A stretch of DNA of 64,000 nucleotides from Zasmidium citrigriseum (GCA_002786025.1 NHNW01000067.1:1-64000), one strand, 5' to 3'; positions 25,351-37,455 are shown, counted from the first letter of the stretch. Notes: generated from the sequence alone by a model not told the origin. Program-made: numbers and translations.

Positions 25351-28300
25351 TACTAATTAGTAATCTAGTATTAGTATAGAGTAGAATAAAGTAGTAATTA
25401 AGAAAGGTAAAGTAAAGCTTCTAGTAGAATATACTAGTAGTAAGTATAAGTATATTAGAGTCTAAGAAGTATAAGTAGCTACTATCTAAAGCGTCGTTTA
25501 TAAGCTAGATAAGCTAGCGAAAAAGTTTCTTATCCTAGCCTATATACTTAGTTTCTAGGTTAATACTATATAGCCGCTATACTTACGTCTTAGGGGATTA
25601 TATATCTATACCTATATAGTTACTAGATATAAGCTAGATATAGAGGAAAAGTTACTATATATACTAAAAGGACTATAGCTACTCGCCGTTTATAGTAGTC
25701 TCTCTAAACTAGTTATATATCTCTTACCTAATATTAGGTATATAGAAGATATTATATTATATCTACTAGAGAATAATATAGGCGAGCTATTCGATAATAT
25801 AGCGCCTTTAGCGGTCCTTTAGTATAGGCTCCTTAAGGAATAAGAGGCCTTCTATAAGCTTAATAGTAAGTAAAACGAAGTATTACTACTTACCCCTAGC
25901 CCTAGTATATTATATATATAGTATCCGATTTCTAAATATAGCCTATTTAGTAAAATACTTTTAGAAAGCTAGGTATTACTAGTTAAATTATAGCTCTAGC
26001 TAGTAGTATCTATATTTCTTTAGTAAATAGCTAAACTTAAGTCCTATAAGGGTCTTACTATTCCTCCTATACTTATAGCTCTACTAGATTAGTATCTCTC
26101 GACTTAACTAGTTAGCTCCTAAGATATAGTAGAGGTAATAGAGGAATACTACTATTATCTTTATATCCTTTTAGGAGTAGTTTTTCCTATACTAGGTATA
26201 GGTATATACTATTTCGAAGCTAGTAACGAACTTTAGTATACTATAGTAGAGGAAGGTAAGATAGGTATTAGTAGGAATAGTATATATATATAAGGGGTAT
26301 TATAGGAGATAAGGAATAGTACTAGAGTAGTAACTATAATAGTAGCGTAGTAAGTCCTTTAAAGAGAGGAAGATAGCCCTACTAATATAGTACTTTTCGT
26401 AAATACTAAAAGACTTCTTTATCGAGCTAGCGATAGTAGAACGTATATAGAACTTACTTATATAGTACGCCCTTTCTAAGACCTCTCTCTTATAAACGTA
26501 GCTACCTATAATACTATTAATTCTAGATATAAGTAGCGAGTAGATAGCGAGCTTTTCTAAGCTATCGTTTCTAAATAGGAAATACTTATTAGTATTATAA
26601 ACCTTCTTTACTAAGGTATAGTACTAAGTATAGACTAGCCTACTAAGCTTAGCCTAGGATATTAGTTTTATAACGCTAGTTATAGAGTAGGTATTATAAA
26701 GTATATTCTACTAATATAGCTTATTAAAGGCCTACTTTAACTTCTTCTAATCGTCTTCTTTATATATCTATTTTAGGTACTTCTATAGGTAATACGCTTT
26801 CTAACTTAATACTTACGCTTAGCTACCTAATAGCTTATAGATACTAGAAAGTACTATAAATATAGGATAAATCTCCTAACTAAGATTATAGTACTATTAT
26901 TCTAGGTCGAGATAGTATAAGTCGAATATATCTTTATAGTACGTATTAAAAGTATCTATAGCGTTTAAAAGAGTAAAGGTTTCCTTACTTATCTTAAATT
27001 AGAGCTTAGTACCTTTTACTAAAAATACTAGAGTAGAGTCTTTAAAATAGCTAAGCCTAAGCCTAGATCTAATATTACTCTTAATCCTAGACTATAGGTA
27101 ATAGAGTTAGTAGAGTTAGAGGTAGTAAGAGATATATATCCTACTATAGTAAGCGCCTAATAAAGTTAATTAACTCTCTATCTAGTAGGAGGTACTATTA
27201 GCCTAAGTATAATAATAGCTTAAAGAGAGGTACTAATTATAGTAGGCTAGAAAGAGCTTATAGAGAGTAGAGTTTAGGACTAAATTATACTACTACTATA
27301 ATTACTAGTTAGTTAATATAATAAAGTTAGTACCTTTTCTATAGTAGTAATAGTAGGCGTAAATAGGTCCCTAGTCTTTAAGCTCTACCTTATTATTATC
27401 GCTATTACTAGAGAGGTATACTATAAGGTAAGAAAAGAGGATATAAACTATAATATCCTTATTATCTATAAGCTAACTAAAGAGATAGTAAGAGATATTA
27501 TATAGTTCTACCTAAGCTTTTATAGGTAGGCGATCTAGTTAGTTATAGTTATATTAATAGAGAGTAGTAGTTATATAGAGGTTATTATATATATTCTACT
27601 ATATCTAGAGTATAGGCTAGAAATCGATACTATCTTTAGTAAATATAAGGGAATTAGCGAAGCTAATAAAACTATTAATATTAAAGGATATCTAAGTTAG
27701 CTTAATAGTAGTATACTAGTTATCTATATATATATAGATATATTTCGGTTCCGCTATAATATAATACTCTAAGGGCCTAATACTATAAAACGCTTCGAAC
27801 TAGTAGTCTAGAAGTAGAATAGTAATAGAGCTATAGTTATTAGAGTAGAGGATCTTATCGCTTTTAAGCTTATTTAGATATAGGATATCTTCTCTCTTAA
27901 GTATATCTAGTAAAGGGTTAGTATCGAAAGCGTCTACTAGTAGCGTATAAAGCCCTACTTCGCTAAAGTACTCTATATAGGCTCTTTCGTACTAATTACT
28001 AGTATAGCTATAAAAGCCTTTATAGAGCTAATTATAGAGTTTAATAGTTATCCTATCTAGGGCGTTTCTTTTCTCTCTAGCTCTATATATAGGAGAAGGC
28101 TCCTACTCTCTATTTATAGGCTCTAGTATTAGTTTAGAGTAATATTCTATATCTATACTACTTACTTCTAGCTCGTAATCCTTATTATATACTTCTAGTT
28201 ACTCCTACCTAGATTATTTTTCTATACTTTCTTCTTCCTCTTTTCTTTCTTACTATAGGTTATTATCGATATTATATTCTTTATCCTAATAGTATATATT

Positions 28301-31080
28301 ACTAGTAGGTAAGTATAAGGAATAGTAGAGAGCGCTCGCTTTACGCCTTACTAGTAATAATAAATATAATACTTCTAATAATAATAATAATATACTAGCT
28401 AGGCTATTAGAGTTTAGTATATTTATTCCTATTAATAGTATATCTTTATCTAGAGAAGAGTAGGTACTATTATTATTAAGGAAAGAGATAGAGTTATCCT
28501 ACGAGAAGTCGATACTTTTATTACTATATAGATTAGCTTACTATAGTAGAAAGTAAGGAGATAGTAGAATATACTTTCTAAGTAGAGTTTCTATAGCTTC
28601 TATATTTATATCTATATTCTTATCTAGTATATAGAGATATAATATCTTCTTCTAGGGTTATTACTACTACTAAGAAAGGATTAGTAATTAATACTCTAAT
28701 AGAGAAAAGATATAGTTAAGAGGTAATTTAAATCTAACTACTAGCTAGGGCTTAGAGTTAGTTAAAGTAGAATACTATTAAGTCTATTAGATAGTAAGAG
28801 GATTAAATATAGTAGAAATAGAGTAGCTAGATAGGCCTAGGATAGTAGAGTCGATTATACTATAGCTTTCTTTACTATTTTCTAGCTTTTCTACCTACTT
28901 CTTTCTAGCTCTTTTTAATAATAATATACTAGTTATATTTACTACTAAGGAGGATAAGTAAGAGGTAGCTAAAGTAAATAGTATTAGAAAGGGCTTCTAA
29001 TAGAAGCTATTATCTAGAAGAAGTAGGAATTAGGAGAAGAAGCTATTTAAGTTATATAGCTAGAAGTTAGTATATAGGGACTCTTATTAATAAACTTCGA
29101 ATATCTTATCTAACCCTTTAGTAGCTAAGTAATCTATAATAATAAGGCTATTAATCCTAATACCTAGATTAGTAGGCATTAGTAGAATATTTTCTACTTT
29201 AATAAAAGGGTAGGTAATAACTATACTTTTCTTCTTAGTAGAGTTATATAACTTCTAAGACTAAGCTCTATCTAGGGAATATTATTAGTTAGTATTAGGA
29301 TCCTTAGACGCCTAGGCGTAAAGCTAGCCTTATACTAGCTACTATTTATCTATACTACTTTTATTAGTAGAAGATATACTACTAGATATTAGCTAGTTAG
29401 ACTATCGACGTTAGGTATAGCTATTAAGTATAGAAGTAAAGGTAGTAAAGATAGTAGTAAAGGATAAAGTCGCTACTATAGCTATAGTATAATTACTTTA
29501 TACTTTAAGTAGTATAGTAATAAAAGGGAAGATAAGATAATAATAACTAAGGAGGCTAGGTAGTAGTAACGCTATAGTTTATAAGCTACTCTAAAACGGA
29601 TAGAAGAGAAATTAGAATATAGAGATATTCCTAGTATATCTAAAAGCGAGAGGAATCTACTAGCTAGTAGCGAAGTAAGTCTTAATAGCGAACCTAATTA
29701 TTAGCCTTAGGTTTATAATTATATATACTTTAGTAGTCCTATTAGTAAGATATATTACGTAACTTAAAGAACGAGAGTGTAATAGGCGCGTTATTATTAT
29801 TAGACTTATAAGACCTAAGGTATCTAGTTCTCTTATAAGCTATTTTTATTAGCTCGTAGTATTATTATATAGAGGATAACTAATTAATATCGACTAGTAC
29901 TATATTTAGCGCTTTAAGTTCTTACTACTTCTTATATAGTTAGCTTTAGCGAGTACGTTTATAGCTAATACTATAATACTACTAAGTAGCTAAGTTATTT
30001 AATAGAGGTATAAGTAGCTAGCTAGGTAGAAAGTTATATATAGTTCTTCTAAAATTAATAATAGATAAGATAGAGGTATATAAAGTAAGCGTTAAGTATA
30101 GTAGTAGATAATATATACCTAGTCTTATTAGCTTAGCCTATTCTACTATAGGTTACTTAAGTATTAGTATAGAGTAGGCTACTTAGGGTTAGGTCGTAGG
30201 TTACTATTTCTAACGCTACGTAGTAGCTATAGCTTAGGGTTAGTAGCTCTTATACTATTCTAATACCTAGTCGCTAGGCTATCGTAGATTTTAATATATA
30301 TTAAGGAGGTTTTATATAGTATAATTAGTAAATAGCGTAGTAAGCTAACGCTAACTTCTAGCTAGTATTTATAATCGCTAGCGAGTTTAGAGATACGAAA
30401 TAGTAGTAATAGAGTAACTCTATATCTCGACTTAGTATAATAGTAGATATACTATAGAAAGGCTTAGTATATACTTATATAAGCTCTACTATATACTATT
30501 CTCTATAAGTTAGACTCTATAGCTTTAAGTCGCTTAAGTAAGTAGTTATAATACTAGCTAAACGAGATACTTTTCTCGAAATATAGGTAGTACTATAGGT
30601 AATTATAATATAAAGTTAAAGGTATATAGTAGTAGAAGTAGAGAGTTCTTAGCGTTTAGTAGTAATAATATACTTAGTAGATTTTCCGCTCTCTACTACG
30701 TACTAGTAACGACTCTAAAAATTCTAAAAAAATAATAAGCGTACTCGCTATATAATAGCGACTCTTTCTCTCTATTATATAATTTTATTAGTATATATAT
30801 AATAGAGTATAGCGAATTCTAATACTCTTCCGAATTAGGACGGGAATTCTAATATACTTCCTAATTAGAAAGAGGGATTCTAACGCTAATATATAGCTTA
30901 GCGTAATCCGACTAAAAGTCGTCCTCTTTAAATAATAATAGTATAATACTTAGACGTTATATAGCTTTCTAAGTTAATCGCCTTATAAGTATATACTATA
31001 GCGCGTCTTATAGGCTAAAAATCTCGCTCTAACTAGCGTAAAGCGCTCTAACCCTAGAAGGAGTACTAAATATAGATTAT
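25351..31080. repeat. Copy 2 of the 5.73-kb direct tandem duplication
   Basis: This copy abuts copy 1 without spacer. Many CG sites of copy 1 have become TA here, for example GGGCGTCGTTTACGAG at about 19,756 against AAAGCGTCGTTTATAAG at about 25,487, and GCGACGAAG at about 21,588 against ATAATAAAG at about 27,318. The change CG to TA needs C-to-T on both strands and leaves no CA/TG intermediates, so this copy was exposed to more RIP than copy 1. It lacks the C-terminal part of the minus-strand coding frame that copy 1 has beyond 19,620. Confidence 0.93.
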
Positions 31081-31449
31081 AGTAGTAAGTAATTAATATA
31101 GATAATTATAATAATAAGTAATTAGTATAAGTAATTAATATAGGTAATTATAGTAGTAAGTAATTAGTATAAGTAATTACTATAATTAGTATAAGTAATT
31201 AGTATAATAGGTAATTAATATAGGTAATTATAGTAGTAAATAATTAGTATAGGTAATTAGTATAATTAATATAAGTAATTAGTATAGTAAGTAATTATAG
31301 TAGTAAGTAATTAGTATAAGTAATTATAGTAGTAAGTAATTAGTATAAGTAATTAGTATAGTAGGTAATTATAATAGTAGGTAATTAGTATAAGTAATTA
31401 TAGTAGTAAGTAATTAGTATAAGTAATTATAATAGTAAGTAATTAGTAT
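31081..31449. repeat. AT-rich minisatellite
   Basis: About 370 bp made of variants of GTAATTAGTATAA and AGTAGTAAGTAATTA in direct orientation, with unit lengths of roughly 13-25 bp in irregular order. It begins exactly where copy 2 of the 5.73-kb unit ends. Such arrays commonly mark element ends or replication slippage; no coding content. Confidence 0.85.
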
Positions 31450-34140
31450 AGATATAGTATATATCTTTAGTACTATACGAAAGGTCTAATTTAAATATAG
31501 TAGTACTTATAAAGGAAGGATAGTAGTATAGTAGTAGTAAGTAAAGGTAGTTAATATAACTACTATACTATAGTAGAAATATAACTATAGTAGTTTATAC
31601 TACTATAGTAGGATATAAGGAGTTAATAAGTAATAGGTATATATAACTATTACTATAAAAGCGAGTATTACTTACTTATTATAATAGTAATACTAATAGT
31701 ATAGTAATAGTAAGACTAGTAGTAAGAGTAGAAGGAATAAATAGTAAAGTATATTAATAGAGTAGATAGGTTAGTAATAGCTTAATAGGTAGTTTATAGA
31801 AAGCGCTTACTAATTAGCTAATCCTATAAAGCTTAGCGTAATTACTAGCTATAACTAATTACTAGCTAGCTAAATCTAAACCTAGATTACCTCTATAGTA
31901 GGTATCTTATACTAAAAGGTAAAGTAACTATAAAGACTAATAAGCTTATACTAAAGTAGCCTATAAATACTAATTCTAACTAAACCTTATAGTTAGTAAC
32001 TATTACTAAGTAATATAACTCTCTAAATATTATAAAATATACTAGAAAGAAAAATATAATTAACCTTTATATTAATAGTAGTAATAGAAAGTAGAAGCTA
32101 AGCTATCTCTAAAGTATTCTAAAAAATAAACTATAAAAATACTTTATCTATATTCTAGAAAGTTAACTTAGAAGTACTTATAATATTAATAGTAAGTTTA
32201 AGTCTTATAGAGATATTTATTAACTAAGAGAATAAGTCTTTAGACTTAGGTTAATATAGTAGTTATAGAAAGGAGTAAGTATATAGTAGCTAATAGCTCT
32301 ACTTAACTAACTCTAAAATATTAACTTTTTTTTAATAATAGTTTTAGCTAGATACTAAGAAGTAATATAGCTCTATTAAAGTATATTCTTAGAAAGCTTT
32401 TTACTTTCTAATAGAAAATAGAAGATTACTAGTCTTAAGTTTAGCTTTTATTATTATTATAGTATAAAGAAATTTTAAAGCTTATCTAATAAAATAAAGA
32501 CTAAAATAGCTCTATTTAGCTTTTAAACCTCTAACTTAAAACTATAAGTATATTTAGTATAAAGTCTTTTAAAGTATTAAGAAAAATATAAATAGTATTA
32601 TTATTTTCTTTCTTATTTTTAATATTAATAGTAGTCTTAGTTTCCTTCTTATTTAAGTTAGCTTAAGTAAAATAGATAAGATTAAGTTATTTAAGTATAG
32701 AAAGAATAGTATCTTTTTAAAATAGCTTATTTAGGATATTTAGTTTAGTTTTATAGAACTTAATAAAAGAGTTAGAGTTAAGTTTAAAGTTATTATTATT
32801 ATAGCTAATTATATTCTAAATATTAGTTATAGTATATAAATAGATAAAGAGAATAAAGTTATACTTAGATACTAGTAGTAAGTATAAGTAAATAATAGTA
32901 CTTAAAATAGTCTCTTTATTAGCTATAGTAATAATAAATAAAAAGTATAGAAGAAAAAGTAAAAAATACTTAACTTAATAGAACTATAATAGATAGTAGA
33001 AAAAATAGAAAAAGCTACTTAATAGAAAATCTTATTTTAACTTAAGAATAGAAAATAGAGTAATAGTAGTAGTACTTATTAAAAGTACTATATATTATAA
33101 TAATAGTAGAAGAATATTATAAAAAGCGCTTTTATTATATTAATTAAATATACTATAAGAAGACTATATAATAGAGTTAGGTATAAATAATCTAATATTT
33201 AATAAGCTATTTAGAAGAAAAATAAGAGAAGTAAAATAGTTATAGGCTTACTAAGCTAAGTATTAGTAAGCTAACTTAAAGTTATATAACTATATATAAC
33301 TTAAGTATTAATATTAGCCTATAATAAATCTATTTTAATAGTATATAAGAAAGAAAGTCTATTTATAAAATTAAAATAAAATAAAATAAAATTTATTAAT
33401 TATATAACTTAATTATATAATTTAATATAGATTTTAAGTATTAATAAGAAAGACTAGCTATAAAAAAGCTTAATCTATAATACTAAGCTATTTTTAAAGT
33501 ATTCTAAAAAGTAAAATATAAGAATACTTTCTTTATATTCTAGAAAGAAAACCTAGAAATACTTATAATATTAATAGTAGATTTAAGTCTTATAAAGATA
33601 TATATTAACTAAAAGAATAAGTCTTTAAACTTAGGCTAATATAATAGTTATAAAAAAAGTAGGTATATAGTAGTTAATAGCTCTATTTAATTAACTTTAA
33701 GTTATTAACTTTCTTTTAGTAGTAGCTTTAGCTAAATACTAAGAAATAGCTTAATATTATTAAAGTATATTTCTAGGAGGCTATTTACTTTTTAATAGAG
33801 AGTAGAAGATTACTAGTCCTATATTTAGCTTTTATTATTATTATATTTTATAAACTCTTAAAGTATATTTAGTAGAGTAAGAACTAAAATAGTTTTAACT
33901 AGCTTTTAAACTTTTTAATTCTAAGCTTACTAGCTTATATTACTACTACTACTACTTCTAGTTTTATTAATTAGAAGCTAAGAAACTTTTATTACTTATA
34001 GTTTAAAAGTATTATAAAAAGAATTATATACTTATTAATAGATATATAATAGACTATATAGTTAGATAAATAGTAATAGTATATTAAGTATAAAAAGAGA
34101 GTTAAGTAGCTAGTAGCTAGAATACTCTAAAAATAGGTAG
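31450..34140. other. Very AT-rich, nearly CpG-free RIP sequence
   Basis: No gene. In contrast to the rest of the block this stretch has hardly any CpG (a few remain, such as near 31,801 and 33,125) as well as no CA/TG, so it is mostly built from A, T and AG/CT steps. It contains a 0.45-kb direct repeat listed separately. It probably represents older or more heavily mutated repeats. Confidence 0.7.
32098..33930. repeat. Diverged ~0.45-kb direct repeats 1.38 kb apart
   Basis: Positions 32,098-32,545 and 33,483-33,930 align over their length with offset 1,383-1,385; shared landmarks are CTAAGCTAT, AAAGTATTCTAAAAA, ATATTCTAGAAAG, AATAAGTCTTTA and AGAAGATTACTAGTC. They are in direct orientation and could be long terminal repeats of a small (about 1.8 kb) degraded retroelement, but I saw no primer-binding site, TG..CA ends (which RIP would erase) or target duplication. 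Confidence 0.65.
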
Positions 34141-34195
34141 GTAGTACCTACTTACTAGAGTAGAGAAGATAGAGTTAGAACTATAGATACGTTTA

Positions 34196-34310
34196 TCGAG
34201 GCGATACGATTCTAAAGCGATATACTTCTTAAGGTAGTACGGTCCTCGAGGCGATATAATTCTTAAGGCGGCGCGATTCTCGAGGCGATACGAATCCTAT
34301 AGCGACCGAA
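34196..34310. repeat. Short degenerate repeats at left island boundary
   Basis: The core TCGAGGCGATA occurs at 34,196, 34,246 and 34,280, each followed by a version of GATTCTTAAGGCG. The CpG-rich, CA/TG-free motif sits directly on the transition from RIP sequence to the gene island. Confidence 0.6.
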
Positions 34311-34320
34311 ATTCTCTCGT

Positions 34321-35237
34321 AGCGGAAGGGCTAATACGCACGTCGCGGCGTTTCAAGAAGGCGACGGTCAAAACGCTTGTTACGGAGAGTAGAAGCTGTC
34401 GCCTACATTCGTAGCCCTATCCATCCACGACTCGAAGGACAGATCGCATTCGACGACCAGATTTTATGTCGTGTGTCGCAGCTAGGCACCGTCACCGCCA
34501 ACGCTGGACGCAAGACGGTGGAACGAAGCGGCTTCGTCGCTCCTTGACCTTCGCCGAAGAAGGCGCCAGCGTCCATGTCAGATTGCGCCCGAGCGACGCT
34601 ATATTGATGTCGCGATCTTGCTCGGTGGAGAGAGGGAATTGATCCAAAACCATCCGACCGAGAGCGACGTCGCCAACTCGTGCAAGAGGGACGGGCCATG
34701 CTGCAACTTTGAGCTTCTGAACATGTCCCGGGCGACGTCATGGCATGCGCAGAAGATCGTCGGAGACTCTGCTTCCAGAGTAATGGACACGGAAATCAGA
34801 CTTGCGATCAAGACGTACCAGCGATAACGGCCATGTAGCAGATGGCTTTGAGGCCACATCTGCCCGCTCAAACTCGGACAGCGCCTGGCTAACGGACCTT
34901 GCGAAGCTGCGACGCCGCCAGAGACTTCGCTGTGAAGCGCGCATCTTCATTGCCTTGCAGTCGGTGCGGCCATCACAGACCGATCACGTTCGGCGCTTCG
35001 GAAGATGTCCTTCTCCCTTCGGCTTCGTATTCCAGCCCGGCTTTCCTCAATCGATGCGAGGTCTTCTTCGCCTGCGAGATGCCTCTTATCCATCAACCAC
35101 CACCGGCTTGGAAGCGGCCACTTGGAGAATTCCAAAGCCCGTCGCAATCGGATGGCGGCATCATGTATCCGCGGGATACATATGTGAGCCTGTTCTGCCC
35201 ATGGCAAGTCCGTCAACACTCATTACTGTCTTTCAAC
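34321..35237. other. Left edge of gene island, no supported gene
   Basis: Normal composition begins here (CA and TG present). Several short open frames exist on both strands, the longest 173 codons on the plus strand, but none has recognisable domains, and they overlap each other, so I regard them as chance. The stretch holds the 5' region of the cytochrome P450 gene. A repeat-mutated fragment of another gene cannot be excluded. Confidence 0.5.
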
Positions 35238-36938
35238 ATGCTGAGCGAAGCGAGTACTGTTCCTTGGCTTCCAATCTTCATCGTCCTCACTCTTGCCTCG
35301 GTGGTTTGGGTACAAGCAGATGATCCACCTCAGAGCACTGCTTGATGACTGACTGACGCAGTATCTGTTTCGCGCACTCGCCTCTCCGCTCAATGCCATT
35401 CCTGGCCCATGGCTTGCTCGCTTCTCCGACTTGCCCTACTTCTACTACTCCGCCATTCGCCAGCAACAGGCGCAGTACGTAGAGTCACTGCATCGACAGT
35501 ATGGATCCTTGGTACGCATTGCGCCCAATGAGATCGGCGTGGCTTCACTCGATGGAATCAAAGCAATTCACAAGATCGGAGGAAGCTTTGCAAAAGCCCC
35601 ATGGTACGACTACATTGCCATGACGGAGGCAAACCACGGCCCACCAGGTCTATTCCAGATGAGAGACTTCCATGAACATGCTGCTCGTCGGAAGCTACTC
35701 GCAAGAGGCTTCACTATGTCAAGCCTTCGAAGCGACTGGGAAGACATGGTGCGAGAAAAGGCGCAGAAAGCAGTCGATCAAATCGGCAAGCAAGGTGATC
35801 AAGGAAAGGCCGTTGACATACGCAAGTGGTGGCTCATCATGGCGAACGATGTCGTCTCCGAGGTCGTCTTTGGGAAGTCGTTCGGCGGACTTGAGTCGGG
35901 CAAGGCAGGTGACATCGCATTCTTGTCTGAAACCTGTGCTGACTGGAAGCGCAGAACAGTACTTTTGCGGAAGCCATCGTTCGAGCGAACAGGATCAACA
36001 TGTTTGCGCTATATCTGCCTTGGGTCTTCAAGATAGCAAAGCGCCTCCCAATGCTCGCCATAAAGTCCTACTTTGCTGCCTTCGCCGAGCTCGAGGAGAT
36101 TGCTTCCCTGGCAGTAGAGAAAAGCCGTTCAGACAGTAGTGGCCGAAACGTGTTTTCAAGAATCCTTGCTCAAGTCGGGAGAGACGGCTCTGGTGAGGAT
36201 TCGACATTGACAGACCGGCAGATCACGATCGAAGCTGGCAATCTCATCTCAGCTGGGAGCGATACCACTGCAGAGACGCTGGTATATCTGATCTGGGCAG
36301 TACTATCAAGACCATATCTGCAACGACAGCTGCAACATGAGGTCGCGAACGTGGAAGAGATGATGCAAGACAGTGAGCTGGAGAAGCTGCCAATTCTCAA
36401 CGCCGTCATCCACGAGACGTTGAGGGTATACCCGGCTTCGCCTTTTCCTCAACCATGAGTGGTGCCAAAAGGTGGCTTTATGATTGAAGGACATCATTTG
36501 CTCGAAGGAACAGTCGTCTCAACGACACCTTGGATGACACACCGCAATCCCGACATCTTCCCTAATCCTGAAACGTGTGTTCGACATGGCTGCTCGCCCT
36601 TCATCCGCTTACTTTCCTCCAGATTTGATCACACTCGTTGGCTGCCCGATGGCTCAGCTCTCAATTTCGAGACCGCAAAGGCGAGGTGGTGGCCATTCGT
36701 TGCAGGCGCAAGAGTCTGCCTTGGGAGGTAAGCAAGACAGAGAGCCCATTTTCTCAACTTCTGACACAATTTTTGTAGACACCTTGCCAAGATGGAAATC
36801 CGCATGGCGACGGCCATGTTCTTTCGGGAATTCAAAGGAGCGAAGCTGGCACCGGAGACGACAGAAGCGTCCATGGCCATGAACAACTTTGTGATGGTCC
36901 ATCCAGCAGGCGGCGAGTGCAAAGTGCTGCTCGCATGA
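35238..36938 (+). pseudogene. Cytochrome P450 with one premature stop
   Basis: Exons at 35,238-35,309, 35,362-35,924, 35,960-36,574, 36,623-36,727 and 36,779-36,938 give a 504-codon frame, a normal length for a fungal microsomal P450. The N-terminus is a signal anchor (WLPIFIVLTLASVVW), followed by the proline hinge IPGPW. Visible motifs are the I-helix SAGSDTT (36,255 region), K-helix HETLR, a PERF-like FDHTRW, and the heme loop [10 protein letters not shown] whose Cys ligates iron. It would hydroxylate or epoxidise a small lipophilic substrate at the ER, with electrons from P450 reductase. Odd points: an in-frame TGA at 36,456-36,458 replaces the conserved Arg of the QPR-VVP segment (one C-to-T change from CGA), and exon 2 to 3 needs a 35-nt intron (35,925-35,959). 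The last two introns are normal. The stop makes it a probable recent pseudogene, unless it is a sequence error. The neighbouring propeller and hydrolase genes are on the same strand. Confidence 0.85.
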
Positions 36939-37455
36939 AGATTGAAGGTCAGATCCGACTTCCATACTCCTCCGCGGGACATTGAACCAGCAGAATGCGC
37001 CATTTTGAACATACGTGTGCAACAAAGTGATGCCACCTTCCATCATCGACATTCCATAGGCACAGAGCCTCGGAGGCGGCGCAAGCTGCGGCTTCAGAAG
37101 ATGTCTGCTTCCAACCTCCAAGCAGTCATCCCAAGAGGGTTTGGGAACAGGTCCTCATCGATCGGCTATTCCGATCATTCCTTCGGCATTCGGATGCACC
37201 CCGGAGGATGGTACAAAACTCGTCTCCAGTGCATGCACTCCAGATCTTCCCCACAACCTGGAGAGACCCGGGGAGTATGGAGTACTCCGCATAAGTATTC
37301 TCGGAGCTATCCCGCACGATCACTGACATTCCAACGATCGATGCAACGGATCCGCTACAGACGGATCCGCTTGGTGTCCTTCAAATCGCCTCCGCTTCCA
37401 GGAAACGTTGTACAAGCACCATCCGTCCCTGCATTGCTTGCAGTAAGCAGCCACG
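36939..37455. other. Intergenic region upstream of propeller gene
   Basis: About 0.5 kb without a convincing gene; a 191-codon plus-strand frame here overlaps the P450 end and lacks any recognisable feature. Holds the presumed promoter of the SMP-30-like gene. A direct repeat of CGGATCCGCT is present at about 37,348 and 37,362. Confidence 0.5.

Larger units (their letters stand above)
1..34320. other. Left RIP-saturated block
   Basis: The sequence is about two thirds A+T and is almost devoid of CA and TG dinucleotides; only scattered exceptions are visible, such as TG at about 1,608, 2,364 and 9,412. TA is hugely over-represented while CG and GC remain. This is the expected end point of repeat-induced point mutation, which converts CpA to TpA on either strand (known process in Pezizomycotina). 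As a consequence there are essentially no ATG, TTG, CTG or GTG start codons and no TGA stops, but TAA and TAG occur in every frame, so no intact gene exists here. Composition switches to normal within about 40 bp near 34,330. Individual relics inside the block are listed separately. Confidence 0.95.

Noticed and set aside
31081..31449. CRISPR-like repeated array
   Set aside because: Units vary in length with no unique spacers, and the genome is a fungus; it is a minisatellite.
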